DNA of 64,000 nucleotides from Eutreptiella sp. 'Long Island Sound 2002' (Eukaryota > Euglenozoa > Euglenophyceae > Eutreptiales > Eutreptiaceae): positions 160,588,576-160,652,575 of the forward strand of contig OZ038378.1 of NCBI GenBank assembly GCA_964036045.1, in the 5' to 3' direction. Below are positions 37,001 to 49,520 of the stretch, piece after piece. A model generated the notes under the pieces. It made no database searches. It was not told the origin of the DNA and worked only from the letters and a program-made list of their open reading frames with translations. The translations under genes and the position numbers were made by a program. How positions within the stretch are numbered: position 1 is the first letter of the stretch; each line of letters opens with the position of its first letter.

Positions 37001-39982
37001 ATGTGGGGAAAACTGGGGAACATTGGGACCAAGTGGGACCAAGTGGAAACAGGTGGGGAAAACTGGGGAAACGTGGGACCAAGTGGGACCAAGTGGAAAC
37101 AGGTGGGGAAAACTGGGAAAAATTGGGACTAAGTGGGACCAAGTCGAAACAGGTGGGGAAAACTGGGAAAAATTGGGACTAACTTGGACCAAGTGGAAAC
37201 ATGTGGGGAAAACTGGGGAAAATTGGGACTAAGTGGGACCAAGTGGCGACAGGTGGGGAAAACTGGGGATCATTGGGACCAAGTGGGACCAAGTGGAAAC
37301 ACGTGGGGAAAACTGGGGAAAATTGGGACTAAGTGGGACCAAGTGGCGACAGGTGGGGAAAACTGGGGAACATTGGGACCAAGTGGGACCAAGTGGAAAC
37401 AGGTGGGGAAAACTGGGGAAAATTGGGACTAAGTGGGACCAAGTGGCGAAAGTTGGGGAAAACTGGGGAACATTGGGACCAAGTGGGACCAAGTGGAAAC
37501 AGGTGGGGAAAACTGGGGAAACGTGGGACCAAGTGGGACCAAGTGGAAACAGGTGGGGAAAACTGGGAAAAATTGGGACTAAGTGGGACCAAGTCGAAAC
37601 AGGTGGGGAAAACTGGGAAAAATTGGGACTAACTTGGACCAAGTGCAAACAGGCGGGGAAAACTGGGGAAAATTGGGACTAAGTGGGACCAAGTGGAAAC
37701 AGGTTTGGAATACTGGGAAAAATTGGGACTAAGTGGGACCAAGTGGCAACAGGTGGGGAAAACTGGGAAAAATTGGGACTAAGTGGGACCAAGTGGAAAA
37801 AGCTGTGGAGGACTGAGAAAAATTGGGACTAAGTGGGACCAAGTGGAAACAGGTGGGGAAAACTGGGAAAGATTCGGACTAGGTGGGACCAAGTGGGAAA
37901 AGGTGGTCAAAACAGGCAAAAATTGGGACTGACTTGGACCAAGTGGAAACACGTGGGGAAAACTGGGGAAAATTGGGACTATGTGGGACCAAGTGGAAAC
38001 AGGTGGGGAAAACTAGGAAAGTTTGGGACAAAGTGGGACCAAGTGGAAACAGGTGGGGAAAACTGGGGAAAATTGGTACTAAGTGGGACCAAGTTGAAAC
38101 AGGTGGGGAAAACTGGGAAAAATTGGGACTAAGTTGGACCAAGTCGAAAGAGGTGGGGAAGACTGGGAAAAATTGGGACAAATTGGGACCAAGTGGAAAC
38201 AGGTGGGGAAAACTGGGGAAAATTGGGACTAAGTGGGACCAAGTGGAAACAGGTGGGGAAAACTGAGAAAAATTGGGACTAAGTGGGACCAAGTGGAAAC
38301 AGGTGGGGAAAATTGGGAAAAGTTGGGACTAAGTGGGACCAAGTGGAAAGGTGTGGGGAAAGCTGAGAAAAATTGGGACCAAGTGGGACCAAGTGGAAAC
38401 AGGTGGGGGAAGCTGGGAAAAATTGGGACTGACCGGGACCAAGTGGAAACAGGTGGGGAAAACTTGGGAAAATTGGGACTAAGTGGGACCAAGTGGAAAC
38501 AGGTGGGGAAAACTGGGAAAAATTGGGACTAAGTGGAACCAAGTGGAAACAGGTGGGGAAAACTGGCAAAAATTGGGACTAAGTGGCACCAAGTGGCGAC
38601 AGGTGGGGAAAACTGGGGAATATTGGCACCAAGTGGGACCAAGTGGAAACAGGTGGGGAAAACTGGGGAAAATTGGGACTAAGTGGGACCAAGTGGCGAC
38701 ATGTGGGGAAAACTGGGGAACATTGGGACCAAGTGGGACCAAGTGGAAACAGGTGGGGAAAACTGGGGAAACGTGGGACCAAGTGGGACCAAGTGGAAAC
38801 AGGTGGGGAAAACTGGGAAAAATTGGGACTAAGTGGGACCAAGTCGAAACAGGTGGGGAAAACTGGGAAAAATTGGGACTAACTTGGACCAAGTGGAAAC
38901 ATGTGGGGAAAACTGGGGAAAATTGGGACTAAGTGGGACCAAGTGGCGACAGGTGGGGAAAACTGGGGATCATTGGGACCAAGTGGGACCAAGTGGAAAC
39001 ACGTGGGGAAAACTGGGGAAAATTGGGACTAAGTGGGACCAAGTGGCGACAGGTGGGGAAAACTGGGGAACATTGGGACCAAGTGGGACCAAGTGGAAAC
39101 AGGTGGGGAAAACTGGGGAAAATTGGGACTAAGTGGGACCAAGTGGCGAAAGTTGGGGAAAACTGGGGAACATTGGGACCAAGTGGGACCAAGTGGAAAC
39201 AGGTGGGGAAAACTGGGGAAACGTGGGACCAAGTGGGACCAAGTGGAAACAGGTGGGGAAAACTGGGAAAAATTGGGACTAAGTGGGACCAAGTCGAAAC
39301 AGGTGGGGAAAACTGGGAAAAATTGGGACTTACTGGGACCAAGTGCAAACAGGCGGGGAAAACTGGGGAAAATTGGGACTAAGTGGGACCAAGTGGAAAC
39401 AGGTTTGGAATACTGGGAAAAATTGGGACTAAGTGGGACCAAGTGGCAACAGGTGGGGAAAACTGGGAAAAATTGGGACTAAGTGGGACCAAGTGGAAAA
39501 AGCTGTGGAAGACTGAGAAAAATTGGGACTAAGTGGGACCAAGTGGAAACAGGTGGGGAAAACTGGGAAAGATTCGGACTAGGTGGGACCAAGTGGGAAA
39601 AGGTGGTCAAAACAGGCAAAATTTGGGACTGACTTGGACCAAGTGGAAACACGTGGGGAAAACTGGGGAAAATTGGGACTATGTGGGACCAAGTGGAAAC
39701 AGGTGGGGAAAACTAGGAAAGTTTGGGACAAAGTGGGACCAAGTGGAAACAGGTGGGGAAAACTGGGGAAAATTGGTACTAAGTGGGACCAAGTTGAAAC
39801 AGGTGGGGAAAACTGGGAAAAATTGGGACTAAGTTGGACCAAGTCGAAAGAGGTGGGGAAGACTGGGAAAAATTGGGACAAATTGGGACCAAGTGGAAAC
39901 AGGTGGGGAAAACTGGGGAAAATTGGGACTAAGTGGGACTAAGTGGAAACAGGTGGGGAAAACTGGGAAAAACAAAGACTAA
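34031..39982 (+). repeat. 1,700-1,750-bp HOR array
   Basis: Offsets are 1,751 bp for 34,284 / 36,035 and 34,478 / 36,229; 1,701 bp for 35,082 / 36,783 and 35,532 / 37,233; 1,750 bp for 36,541 / 38,291; and 1,700 bp for 36,783 / 38,483, 37,233 / 38,933 and 37,833 / 39,533. The copies are therefore 34 or 35 whole monomers, differing by single-monomer indels. The diagnostic variant is agtggcgacaggtgg followed by actggggaacattgggacc, found alternately. From about 36,050 to 41,060 the monomers keep exact 50-bp register. Copy-to-copy differences are few (for example gtggaggactgag at 37,806 and gtggaagactgag at 39,506). Confidence 0.9.
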
Positions 39983-41060
39983 GTGGGACCAAGTGGAAAC
40001 AGGTGGGGAAAACTGGGGAAAATTGGGACTAAGTGGGACCAAGTGGAAACAGGTGGTCAAAACAGGCAAAAATTGGGACTGACTTGGACCAAGTGGAAAC
40101 ACGTGGGGAAAACAGGGGAAAATTGGGACTATGTGGGACCAAGTGGAAACAGGTGGGGAAAACTAGGAAAGTTTGGGACAAAGTGGGACCAAGTGGAAAC
40201 AGGTGGGGAAAACTGGGAAAAATTGGGACTAAGTGGGACCAAGTGGAAACAGGTGGGGAAAACTGGGGAAACGTGGGACCAAGTGGGACCAAGTGGAAAC
40301 AGGTGGGGAAAACTGGGAAAAATTGGGACTAAGTGGGACCAAGTCGAAACAGGTGGGGAAAACTGGGAAAAATTGGGACTAACTTGTACCAAGTGCAAAC
40401 AGGCGGGGAAAAGTGGGAAAAATTGGGACTAAGCGGGACCAAGTGGAAAAAGGTGGGGAAAACTGGGGAAAATTGGGACTAAGTGGGACCAAGTGGAAAC
40501 AGGTTTGGAATACTGGGAAAAATTGGGACTAAGTGGGACCAAGTGGCAACAGGTGGGGAAAACTGGGAAAAATTGGGTCTAAGTGGGACCAAGTGGAAAA
40601 AGGTGCGGAAAACTGAGAAAAATTGGGACTAAGTGGGACCAAGTGGAAACAGGTGGGGAAAACTGGGAAAGATTCGGACTAGGTGGGACCAAGTGGAAAC
40701 AGGTGGGGAAAACTGGGGAAAATTGGGACCAAGTGGGACCAAGTGGAAACATGTGGGAAAAACTGGGGAAAATTGGGACCAAGTGGGACCAAGTGGAAAC
40801 AAGTGGGGAAAACTTGGAAAAATTGGGACTAAGTGGGACCAAGTTGAAACAGGTGGGGAAAACTGGGAAAAATTGGGACTAAGTTGGACCAAGTCGAAAA
40901 AGGTGGGGAAGACTGGGAAAAATTGGGACAAATTGGGACCAAGTGGAAACAGGTGGGGAAAACTGGGGAAAATTGGGACTAAGTGGGACTAAGTGGAAAC
41001 AGGTGGGGAAAACTGGGAAAAACAAAGACTAAGTGGGACCAAGTGGAAACAGGTGGGGAA
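39983..41060 (+). repeat. 1,609-bp spaced duplication, left copy
   Basis: Repeated at 41,592-42,669. Shared: ggtggtcaaaacaggcaaaa with gggactgacttgg, gtttgggacaaag, aacgtgggacc, gtgcaaacaggcgggg and the four-monomer marker series (40,501 / 42,111). The right end shares gggactaagtggaaacagg then aaaacaaagact before the copies part. Only isolated substitutions were seen (aacttgtacc left, aacttggacc right). Confidence 0.9.
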
Positions 41061-41591
41061 AACTGGGAAAACTGGGGAAAATTGGGACTATGTGGGACCA
41101 AGTGGAAACAGGTGGGGAAAACTAGGAAAGTTTGGGACAAAGTGGGACCAAGTGGAAACAGGTGGGGAAAACTGGGGAAAATTGGTACTAAGTGGGACCA
41201 AGTTGAAACAGGTGGGGAAAACTGGGAAAAATTGGGACTAAGTGGGACCAAGTCGAAAGAGGTGGGGAAGACTGGGAAAAATTGGGACAAATTGGGACCA
41301 AGTGGAAACAGGTGGGGAAAACTGGGGAAAATTGGGACTAAGTGGGACTAAGTGGAAGCAGGTGGGGAAAACTTGGGAAAATTGGGACTAAGTGGGACCA
41401 AGTGGAAACAGGTGGTCAAAACAGGCAAAAATTGGGACTGACTCGGACCAAGTGGAAACACGTGGGGAAAACAGGGGAAAATTGGGACTATGTGGGACCA
41501 AGTGGAAACAGGTGGGGAAAACTGGGAAAAACAAAGACTAAGTGGGACCAAGTGGAAACAGGTGGGGAAAACTGGGAAAACTTGGGACTAA
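41061..41591 (+). repeat. Linker resembling the 1,700-bp HOR
   Basis: Starts with a 20-bp irregularity (gggaaaactgggaaaactgggg at 41,058-41,079) that shifts the 50-bp register. It then follows sequence like 39,680-39,960 (attggtactaag, gttgaaacagg, gtcgaaagagg, gacaaattggg), followed by a second ggtggtcaaaacagg series at 41,413. Confidence 0.75.
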
Positions 41592-42669
41592 GTGGGACCA
41601 AGTGGAAACAGGTGGGGAAAACTGGGGAAAATTGGGACTAAGTGGGACCAAGTGGAAACAGGTGGTCAAAACAGGCAAAAATTGGGACTGACTTGGACCA
41701 AGTGGAAACACGTGGGGAAAACAGGGGAAAATTGGGACTATGTGGGACCAAGTGGAAACAGGTGGGGAAAACTAGGAAAGTTTGGGACAAAGTGGGACCA
41801 AGTGGAAACAGGTGGGGAAAACTGGGAAAAATTGGGACTAAGTGGGACCAAGTGGAAACAGGTGGGGAAAACTGGGGAAACGTGGGACCAAGTGGGACCA
41901 AGTGGAAACAGGTGGGGAAAACTGGGAAAAATTGGGACTAAGTGGGACCAAGTCGAAACAGGTGGGGAAAACTGGGAAAAATTGGGACTAACTTGGACCA
42001 AGTGCAAACAGGCGGGGAAAAGTGGGAAAAATTGGGACTAAGCGGGACCAAGTGGAAAAAGGTGGGGAAAACTGGGGAAAATTGGGACTAAGTGGGACCA
42101 AGTGGAAACAGGTTTGGAATACTTGGAAAAATTGGGACTAAGTGGGACCAAGTGGCAACAGGTGGGGAAAACTGGGAAAAATTGGGACTAAGTGGGACCA
42201 AGTGGAAAAAGGTGCGGAAAACTGAGAAAAATTGGGACTAAGTGGGACCAAGTGGAAACAGGTGGGGAAAACTGGGAAAGATTCGGACTAGGTGGGACCA
42301 AGTGGAAACGGGTGGGGAAAACTGGGGAAAATTGGGACCAAGTGGGACCAAGTGGAAACATGTGGGAAAAACTGGGGAAAATTGGGACCAAGTGGGACCA
42401 AGTGGAAACAGGTGGGGAAAACTTGGAAAAATTGGGACTAAGTGGGACCAAGTTGAAACAGGTGGGGAAAACTGGGAAAAATTGGGACCAAGTTGGACCA
42501 AGTCGAAAAAGGTGGGGAAGACTGGGAAAAATTGGGACAAATTGGGACCAAGTGGAAACAGGTGGGGAAAACTGGGGAAAATTGGGACTAAGTGGGACTA
42601 AGTGGAAACAGGTGGGGAAAACTGGGAAAAACAAAGACTAAGTGGGACCAAGTGGAAACAGGTGGGGAA
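41592..42669 (+). repeat. 1,609-bp spaced duplication, right copy
   Basis: Partner of 39,983-41,060, including the marker series at 42,111-42,300. It diverges after 42,669 into acttggaaaacttgggacaaattggg. Confidence 0.9.
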
Positions 42670-43990
42670 AACTTGGAAAACTTGGGACAAATTGGGACCA
42701 AGTGGAAACAGGTGGGGAAAACTGGGAAAAATTGGGACTAAGTGGGACCAAGTGGAAACAGGTGGGGCAAACTGGGAAAAATTGGGACCAAGTGGGACCA
42801 AGTGGAAACAGGTGGGGAAAACTGGGGGAAATTGGGACTGAGTTGGACCAAGTGGAAACAGGTGGGGAAAACTGGGGAAAATTGGGACTAAGTGGGACCA
42901 AGTGGAAACAGGCGGGGGAAAGTGGGGAAAATTGGGACTAAGCGGGACCAAGTGGAAACAGGTGGGGGAAACTGGGGGAAATTGGGACTAAGTGGGACCA
43001 AGTGGCGACAGGTGGGGAAAACTGGGGAACATTGGGACCAAGTGGGACCAAGTGGAAACAGGTGGGGAAAACTGGGGGAAATTGGGACTAAGTGGGACTA
43101 AGTGGAAACAGGTGGAGTAAATTGGGGAAAATTGGGACTAAGTGGGACCAACTGGAAAGGTGTGGGGAAAGCTGAGAAAAAATGGGACTAAGTGGGACCA
43201 AGTGGAAACAGCTGGGGAAAACTGGGAAAAATTGGGACTAAGTGGGACCAAGTGGAAACAGGTGGGGGAAGCTGGGAAAAATTGGGACTGAGTGGGACCA
43301 AGTGGAAACAGGTGGGGAAAGCTGGGGGAAATGGGGACTAAGTGGGACCAAGTGGAAACAGGTGGGGAAAACTGGGGGAAATTGGGACTAAGTGGGACCA
43401 AGTGGAAACAGGTGGGGAAAACTGGGAAAAATTGGGACTAAGTGGAACCAAGTGGAAACAGCTGGGGAAAACTGGGAAAAATTGGGACCAAGTGGGACCA
43501 AGTGGAAACAGGTGGGGAAAAATACGAAAAATTGGGAGCAAGTGGGACCAAGTGGAAACCGGTGGGGAAAACTGGGAAAAATTGGGACTAAGTGGGACGA
43601 AGTGGAAACAGGTGGGGAAAACTGGGAAAAATTGGGACTAAGTTGGACCAAGTGGAAACAGGTGGGGAAAACTGGGGAAAATTGGGACCAAGTGGGAACA
43701 AGTGGAAAAAGGTGGGAAAAACTGGGGAAAATTGGGACTAAGTGGGACCAAGTGGAAACAGGTGGGGAAAACTGGGGGAAATTGGGACTAAGTGGGACCA
43801 AGTGGAAACAGGTGGGGAAAAGTGGGGGAAATTGGGACTAAGTGGGACCAAGTGGAAACAGGTGGGGAAAACTGGGAAAAATTGGGACTAAGTTGGACGA
43901 AGTGGAAACAGGTGGGGAAAATTGGGAAAATTTCAGACCAAGTGGGACTAAGTGGAAAAAGGTGGGAAAAACTGGGAAAAATTGGGACTA
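42670..43990 (+). repeat. Mixed satellite between HORs
   Basis: Plain monomers with modules also seen in the 1,700-bp HOR: ggcgacagg with gggaacattggg at 43,005, ggaaaggtgtggggaaagctgag at 43,155, gggggaagctggg at 43,264. New variants appear that dominate to the right: aaatacgaaaaattgggagc (43,519) and gggaaaaactgggg with ggaaaaagg. Confidence 0.7.
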
Positions 43991-45580
43991 AGTGGGACCA
44001 AGTGGAAACAGGTGGGGAAAACCGGGAAAAATTGGGACTAAGTGGGACCAAGTGGAAACAGGTGGGGAAAACTGGGAAAAATTGGGACTAAGTGGGACCA
44101 AGTGGAAACAGGTGGGGAACCTGGGAAAAATTCGGACTAAGTGGGACCAAGTGGAAACAGGTTTGGAATACTGGGAAAAATTTGGACTAAGTGGGACCAA
44201 GTTGAAACACGTGGGGAAAACTGGGAAAAATTCGGACTAAGTGGGACCAAGTGGAAACAGGTGGGGAAAACTGGGGAAAATGGGGACTAAGTGGGACCAA
44301 GTGGAAAAAGGTGGGGAAAACTGGGGAAAATTGGGACTAAGTGGGACCGAGTGGAAACAGGTGGGGAAAAATGCGAAAAATTGGGACCAAGTGGGACCAA
44401 GTGGAAAGACGTGGGGAAAACTGGGAAAAATTGGGACTAAGTGGGACCAAGTGGAAACAGCTGGGGAAAACTGGAAAAAATTGGGACTAAGTGGGACCAA
44501 GTGGAAACAGGTGGGGAAAACTGGGGAAAATTGGGACTAAGTGGGAGCGAGTGGAAACTGGTGGGGAAAAATGCGAAAAATTGGGACCAAGTGGGACCAA
44601 GTGGAAACAGGTGGGGAAAACTGGGAAAAATTAAAACTAAGTGGGACCAAGTGGAAACAGGTGGGGAAAACTGGGAAAAATTAAGACTAATTGGGACCAA
44701 GTGGAAACAGGTGGGGAAAGCTGGGAAACATTGGGACTAAGTGGGACCAAGTGGAAACAGGTGGGGAAAACTGCGGAAAATTGGGACTAAGTGGGACCAA
44801 GTGGAAACAGGTGGGGAAAACTGGGGAAAATTGGGACTAAGTGGGACCAAGTGGAAACAAGTGGGGAAAACTGGGGAAAATTGGGACTAAGTGGGACCAA
44901 GTGGAAACAGGTGGGGAAAACTGGGAAAAATTGGGACTAAGTGGGACCAAGTGGAAACGGGTGGGGAAAACTGGGGAAAATTGGGACTAAGTGGGACCAA
45001 GTGGCGACAGGTGGGGAAAATTGGGGAAAATTGGGACCAAGTGCGACCAAGTGGAAACAGTTGGGGAAAACTGGGGAAAATTGGGACTAAGTGGGACCAA
45101 GTGGAAACAGGTGGGGAAAACTGGGGAAAATTGGGACTAAGTGGGACCAAGTGGAAACAGGTGGGGAATACTGGGAAAAATTGGGACTAAGTGGGACCAA
45201 GTGGAAACAGGTGTGGAAAACTGGGAAAAATTGGGACTAAGTTGGACCAAGTGGAAACGGGTGGGGAAAACTGGGGAAAATTGGGACTAAGTGGGACCAA
45301 GTGGAAACAGGTGGGGAAAACCAGGAAAAATTGGGACTAAGTGGAAACAGGTGGGGAAAACTAGGAAAAATTGGGACTAAGTGGGACCAAGTGGAAACAG
45401 GTGGAGAAAATTGGGAAAAATTGGGACTAAGTGGGACCAAGTGGAAACAGGTGGGGAAAACTGGGAAAAATTGGGACTAAGTGGGACCAAGTGGAAACAG
45501 CGTGGGGAAAACTCGGAAAAATTGGGACTAAGTGGGACCAAGTGGAAACAGGTGGAGAAAACTGGGGAAAATTGGGACTA
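43991..45580 (+). repeat. 1.54-1.59-kb HOR, copy 1
   Basis: Equivalent points in copy 2 are 1,590 bp away at 43,992-44,640, 1,540 bp at 44,887 and 1,550 bp at 45,381-45,431. The changes come from one extra monomer here (the aattaaaactaag / aattaagactaattggg pair near 44,630-44,690, single in copy 2) and the 10-bp deletion at 45,330. Markers: ggggaacctgggaaaaattcgg, gggagcgagtggaaactgg, aaatgcgaaaa, cagcgtggggaaaactcgg. Confidence 0.9.
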
Positions 45581-47130
45581 AGTGGGACCAAGTGGAAACA
45601 GGTGGGTAATACTGGGAAAAATTGGGACTAAGTGGGACCAAGTGGAAACAGGTGGGGAAAACTGGGAAAAATTGGGACTAAGTGGGACCAAGTGGAAACA
45701 GGTGGGGAACCTGGGAAAAATTCGGACTAAGTGGGACCAAGTGGAAACAGGTTTGGAATACTGGGAAAAATTTGGACTAAGTGGGACCAAGTTGAAACAC
45801 GTGGGGAAAACTGGGAAAAATTCGGACTAAGTGGGACCAAGTGGAAACAGGTGGGGAAAACTGGGGAAAATGGGGACTAAGTGGGACCAAGTGGAAAAAG
45901 GTGGGGAAAACTGGGGAAAATTGGGACTAAGTGGGACCGAGTGGAAACAGGTGGGGAAAAATGCGAAAAATTGGGACCAAGTGGGACCAAGTGGAAAGAG
46001 GTGGGGAAAACTGGGAAAAATTGGGACTAAGTGGGACCAAGTGGAAACAGCTGGGGAAAACTGGGAAAAATTGGGACTAAGTGGGACCAAGTGGAAACAG
46101 GTGGGGAAAACTGGGGAAAATTGGGACTAAGTGGGAGCGAGTGGAAACTGGTGGGGAAAAATGCGAAAAATTGGGACCAAGTGGGACCAAGTGGAAACAG
46201 GTGGGGAAAACTGGGAAAAATTAAGACTAAGTGGGACCAAGTGGAAACAGGTGGGGAAAACTGGGAAACATTGGGACTAAGTGGGACCAAGTGGAAACAG
46301 GTGGGGAAAACTGCGGAAAATTGGGACTAAGTGGGACCAAGTGGAAACAGGTGGGGAAAACCGGGGAAAATTGGGACTAAGTGGGACCAAGTGGAAACAA
46401 GTGGGGAAAACTGGGGAAAATTGGGACTAAGTGGGACCAAGTGGAAACAGGTGGGGAAAACTGGGAAAAATTGGGACTAAGTGGGACCAAGTGGAAACAG
46501 GTGGGGAAAACTGGGGAAAATTGGGACTAAGTGGGACCAAGTGGCGACAGGTGGGGAAAATTGGGGAAAATTGGGACCAAGTGCGACCAAGTGGAAACAG
46601 TTGGGGAAAACTGGGGAAAATTGGGACTAAGTGGGACCAAGTGGAAACAGGTGGGGAAAACTGGGGAAAATTGGGACTAAGTGGGACCAAGTGGAAACAG
46701 GTGGGGAATACTGGGAAAAATTGGGACTAAGTGGGACCAAGTGGAAACAGGTGTGGAAAACTGGGAAAAATTGGGACTAAGTTGGACCAAGTGGAAACGG
46801 GTGGGGAAAACTGGGAAAAATTGGGACTAAGTGGGACCAAGTGGAAACAGGTGGGGAAAACCAGGAAAAATTGGGACTAAGTGGGACCAAGTGGAAACAG
46901 GTGGGGAAAACTAGGAAAAATTGGGACTAAGTGGGACCAAGTGGAAACAGGTGGAGAAAACTGGGAAAAATTGGGACTAAGTGGGACCAAGTGGAAACAG
47001 GTGGGGAAAACTGGGAAAAATTGGGACTAAGTGGGACCAAGTGGAAACAGCGTGGGGAAAACTCGGAAAAATTGGGACTAAGTGGGACCAAGTGGAAACA
47101 GGTGGAGAAAACTGGGGAAAATTGGGACTA
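45581..47130 (+). repeat. 1.54-1.59-kb HOR, copy 2
   Basis: Second copy, with few substitutions (accgggg at 46,360 for actgggg; ggaaagagg at 45,995 for ggaaagacg). It ends with the ggtgggtaatactgg monomer (47,151), which in copy 1 leads back into the HOR start but here leads into gggagcaattggg and the next family. Confidence 0.9.
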
Positions 47131-47270
47131 AGTGGGACCAAGTGGAAACAGGTGGGTAATACTGGGAAAAATTGGGAGCAATTGGGACCAAGTGGAAACA
47201 GGTGGAGAAAACCAGAAAAAATTGGGACTAAGTGGGACCAAGTGGAAACAGGTGGAGAAAACTTGGGAAA

Positions 47271-49520
47271 ATTGGGACTAAGTGGGACCAAGTGGAAACA
47301 GGTGGGGAAAACTCGGAAAAATTGGGACTAAGTGGGACCAAGTGGAAACAGGTGGGGGAAACTGGGGAAAATTGGGACTAAGTGGGACCAAGTGGCGACA
47401 GGTGGGGAAAATTGGGAAAAAGTGGGACTAAGTTGGACCAAGTGGAAACGGGTGGGGAAAACTGGGAAAAATTGGGACTAAGTGGGACCAAGTGGAAACA
47501 GGTGGGGAAAACCAGGAAAAATCGGGACTAAGTGGGACCAAGTGGAAACAGGTGGGGAAAACTAGGAAAAATTGGGACTAAGTGGGACCAAGTGGAAACA
47601 GGTGGAGAAAACTGGGGAAAATTGGGACTAAGTGGGACCAAGTGGAAACAGGTGGGGAAAACTGGGAAAAATTGGGACCAAGTGGGACCAAGTGGAAACA
47701 GGTGGGGGAAACTGGGGAAAATTGGGACTAAGTGGGACCAAGTGGAAACAGGCGGGGAAAACTGGGAAAAATTGGGACTAAGTGGGACCAAGTGGAAACA
47801 GGTGGTAAAAACTGGGAAAAAATGGGACTAAGTTGGACCAAGTGGAAACAGGTGGGGAAAACTGGGAAAAATTGGGACTAAGTGGGACCAAGTGGAAACA
47901 GCTGGGGAAAAATGCGAAAAATTGGGACCAAGTGGGACCAAGTGGAAACAGGTGGGGAAAACTGGGAAAAATTGGGACTAAGTGGGACCAAGTGGAAACA
48001 GGTGGGGAAAACTGGGGAAAATTGGGACTAAGTGGGACCAAGTGGAAACAGGTGGGTAATACTGGGAAAAATTGGGAGCAATTGGGACCAAGTGGAAACA
48101 GGTGGAGAAAACTAGGAAAACTTGGGACTAAGTGGGACCAAGTGGAAACAGGTGGAGAAAACTGGGGAAAATTGGGACTAAGTGGGACCAAGTGGAAACA
48201 GGTGGGGAAAACTCGGAAAAATTGGGACTAAGTGGGACCAAGTGGAAACAGGTGGGGGAAACTGGGGAAAATTGGGACTAAGTGGGACCAAGTGGCGACA
48301 GGTGGGGAAAATTGGGAAAAATTGGGACTAAGTTGGACCAAGTGGAAACGGGTGGGGAAAACTGGGAAAAATTGGGACTAAGTGGGACCAAGTGGAAACA
48401 GGTGGGGAAAACCAGGAAAAATTGGGACTAAGTGGGACCAAGTGGAAACAGGTGGGGAAAACTAGGAAAAATTGGGACTAAGTGGGACCAAGTGGAAACA
48501 GGTGGAGAAAACTGGGGAAAATTGGGACTAAGTGGGACCAAGTGGAAACAGGTGGGGAAAACTGGGAAAAATTGGGACTAAGTGGGACCAAGTGGAAACA
48601 GGTGGGGGAAACTGGGGAAAATTGGGACTAAGTGGGACCAAGTGGAAACAGGCGGGGAAAACTGGGAAAAATTGGGACTAAGTGGGACCAAGTGGAAACA
48701 GGTGGTAAAAACTGGGAAAAAATGGGACTAAGTTGGACCAAGTGGAAACAGGTGGGGAAAACTGGGAAAAATTGGGACTAAGTGGGACCAAGTGGAAACA
48801 GGTGGGGAAAAATGCGAAAAATTGGGACCAAGTGGGACCAAGTGGAAACAGGTGGGGAAAACTGGGAAAAATTGGGACTAAGTGGGACCAAGTGGAAACA
48901 GGTGGTAAAAACTGGGAAAAATTGGGACTAAGTTGGACCAAGTGGAAACAAGTGGGGAAAACTAAGGGAAATTGAGACCAAGTGGGACCAAGTGGAAAAA
49001 GGTGGGAAAAACTGGGAACAATTGGGACTAAGTGGGACCAAGTGGAAACAGGTGGGGAAAACTGGGGAAATTTGGGACTAAGTGGGACCAAGTGGAAACA
49101 GGTGGGGAAAAATGCGAAAAATTGGGACCAAGTGGGTCCAAGTGGAAACAGGTGGGGAAAACTGGGAGCAATTGGGACTAAGTGGGACCAAGTGGAAACA
49201 GGTGGGGAAAACTGGGAAAAATTGGGACCAAGTGGGACCAAGTGGAAACAGGTGGGGAAAACTGGGAGAAATTGGGACTAAGTGGGACCAAGTGGAAACA
49301 GGTGGGGGAAGTTGGGAAAAAATAGGACTGAGTGGGACCAAGTGGAAACAGGTGGGGAAAGCTGGGGGAAATGGGGACTAAGTGGGACCAAGTGGAAACA
49401 GGTGGGGAAAACTGGGGAAAATTGGGACTAAGTGGGACCAAGTGGAAACAGGTGGGGAAAACTGGGAAAAATTGGGACTAAGTGGAACCAAGTGGAAACA
49501 GCTAGGGAAAACTGCGGAAA
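47271..49520 (+). repeat. 2,250-bp HOR, copy 1 (45 monomers)
   Basis: Exactly 45 monomers, repeated at 49,521-51,770 at a constant 2,250-bp offset. I noticed two differences: aagtgggact near 47,431 versus aattgggact, and aagtggg near 47,531 versus aactggg. The unit contains an internal 900-bp (18-monomer) period: gggggaaactgggg, ggcgacagg, ggaaacgggtgg, accaggaaaaat, actaggaaaa, ggtggtaaaaactgg and aaatgcgaaaa recur in the same order at 47,341 and 48,241. The second half continues with actaagggaaattgagacc and aaataggactgag. Confidence 0.96.
47854..47886 (+). other. Representative G-quadruplex motif (one per monomer)
   Basis: GGGG, loop aaaact, GGG, loop aaaaatt, GGG, loop actaagt, GGG: four G-runs with loops of 6, 7 and 7 nt. 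This satisfies the usual G3+N1-7 definition. The pattern spans the junction of adjacent monomers and is present wherever both are close to consensus. Long loops predict modest stability. Monomers with TTTGGAATACT, GTTGGACC or GGCACC break it. Confidence 0.8.
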
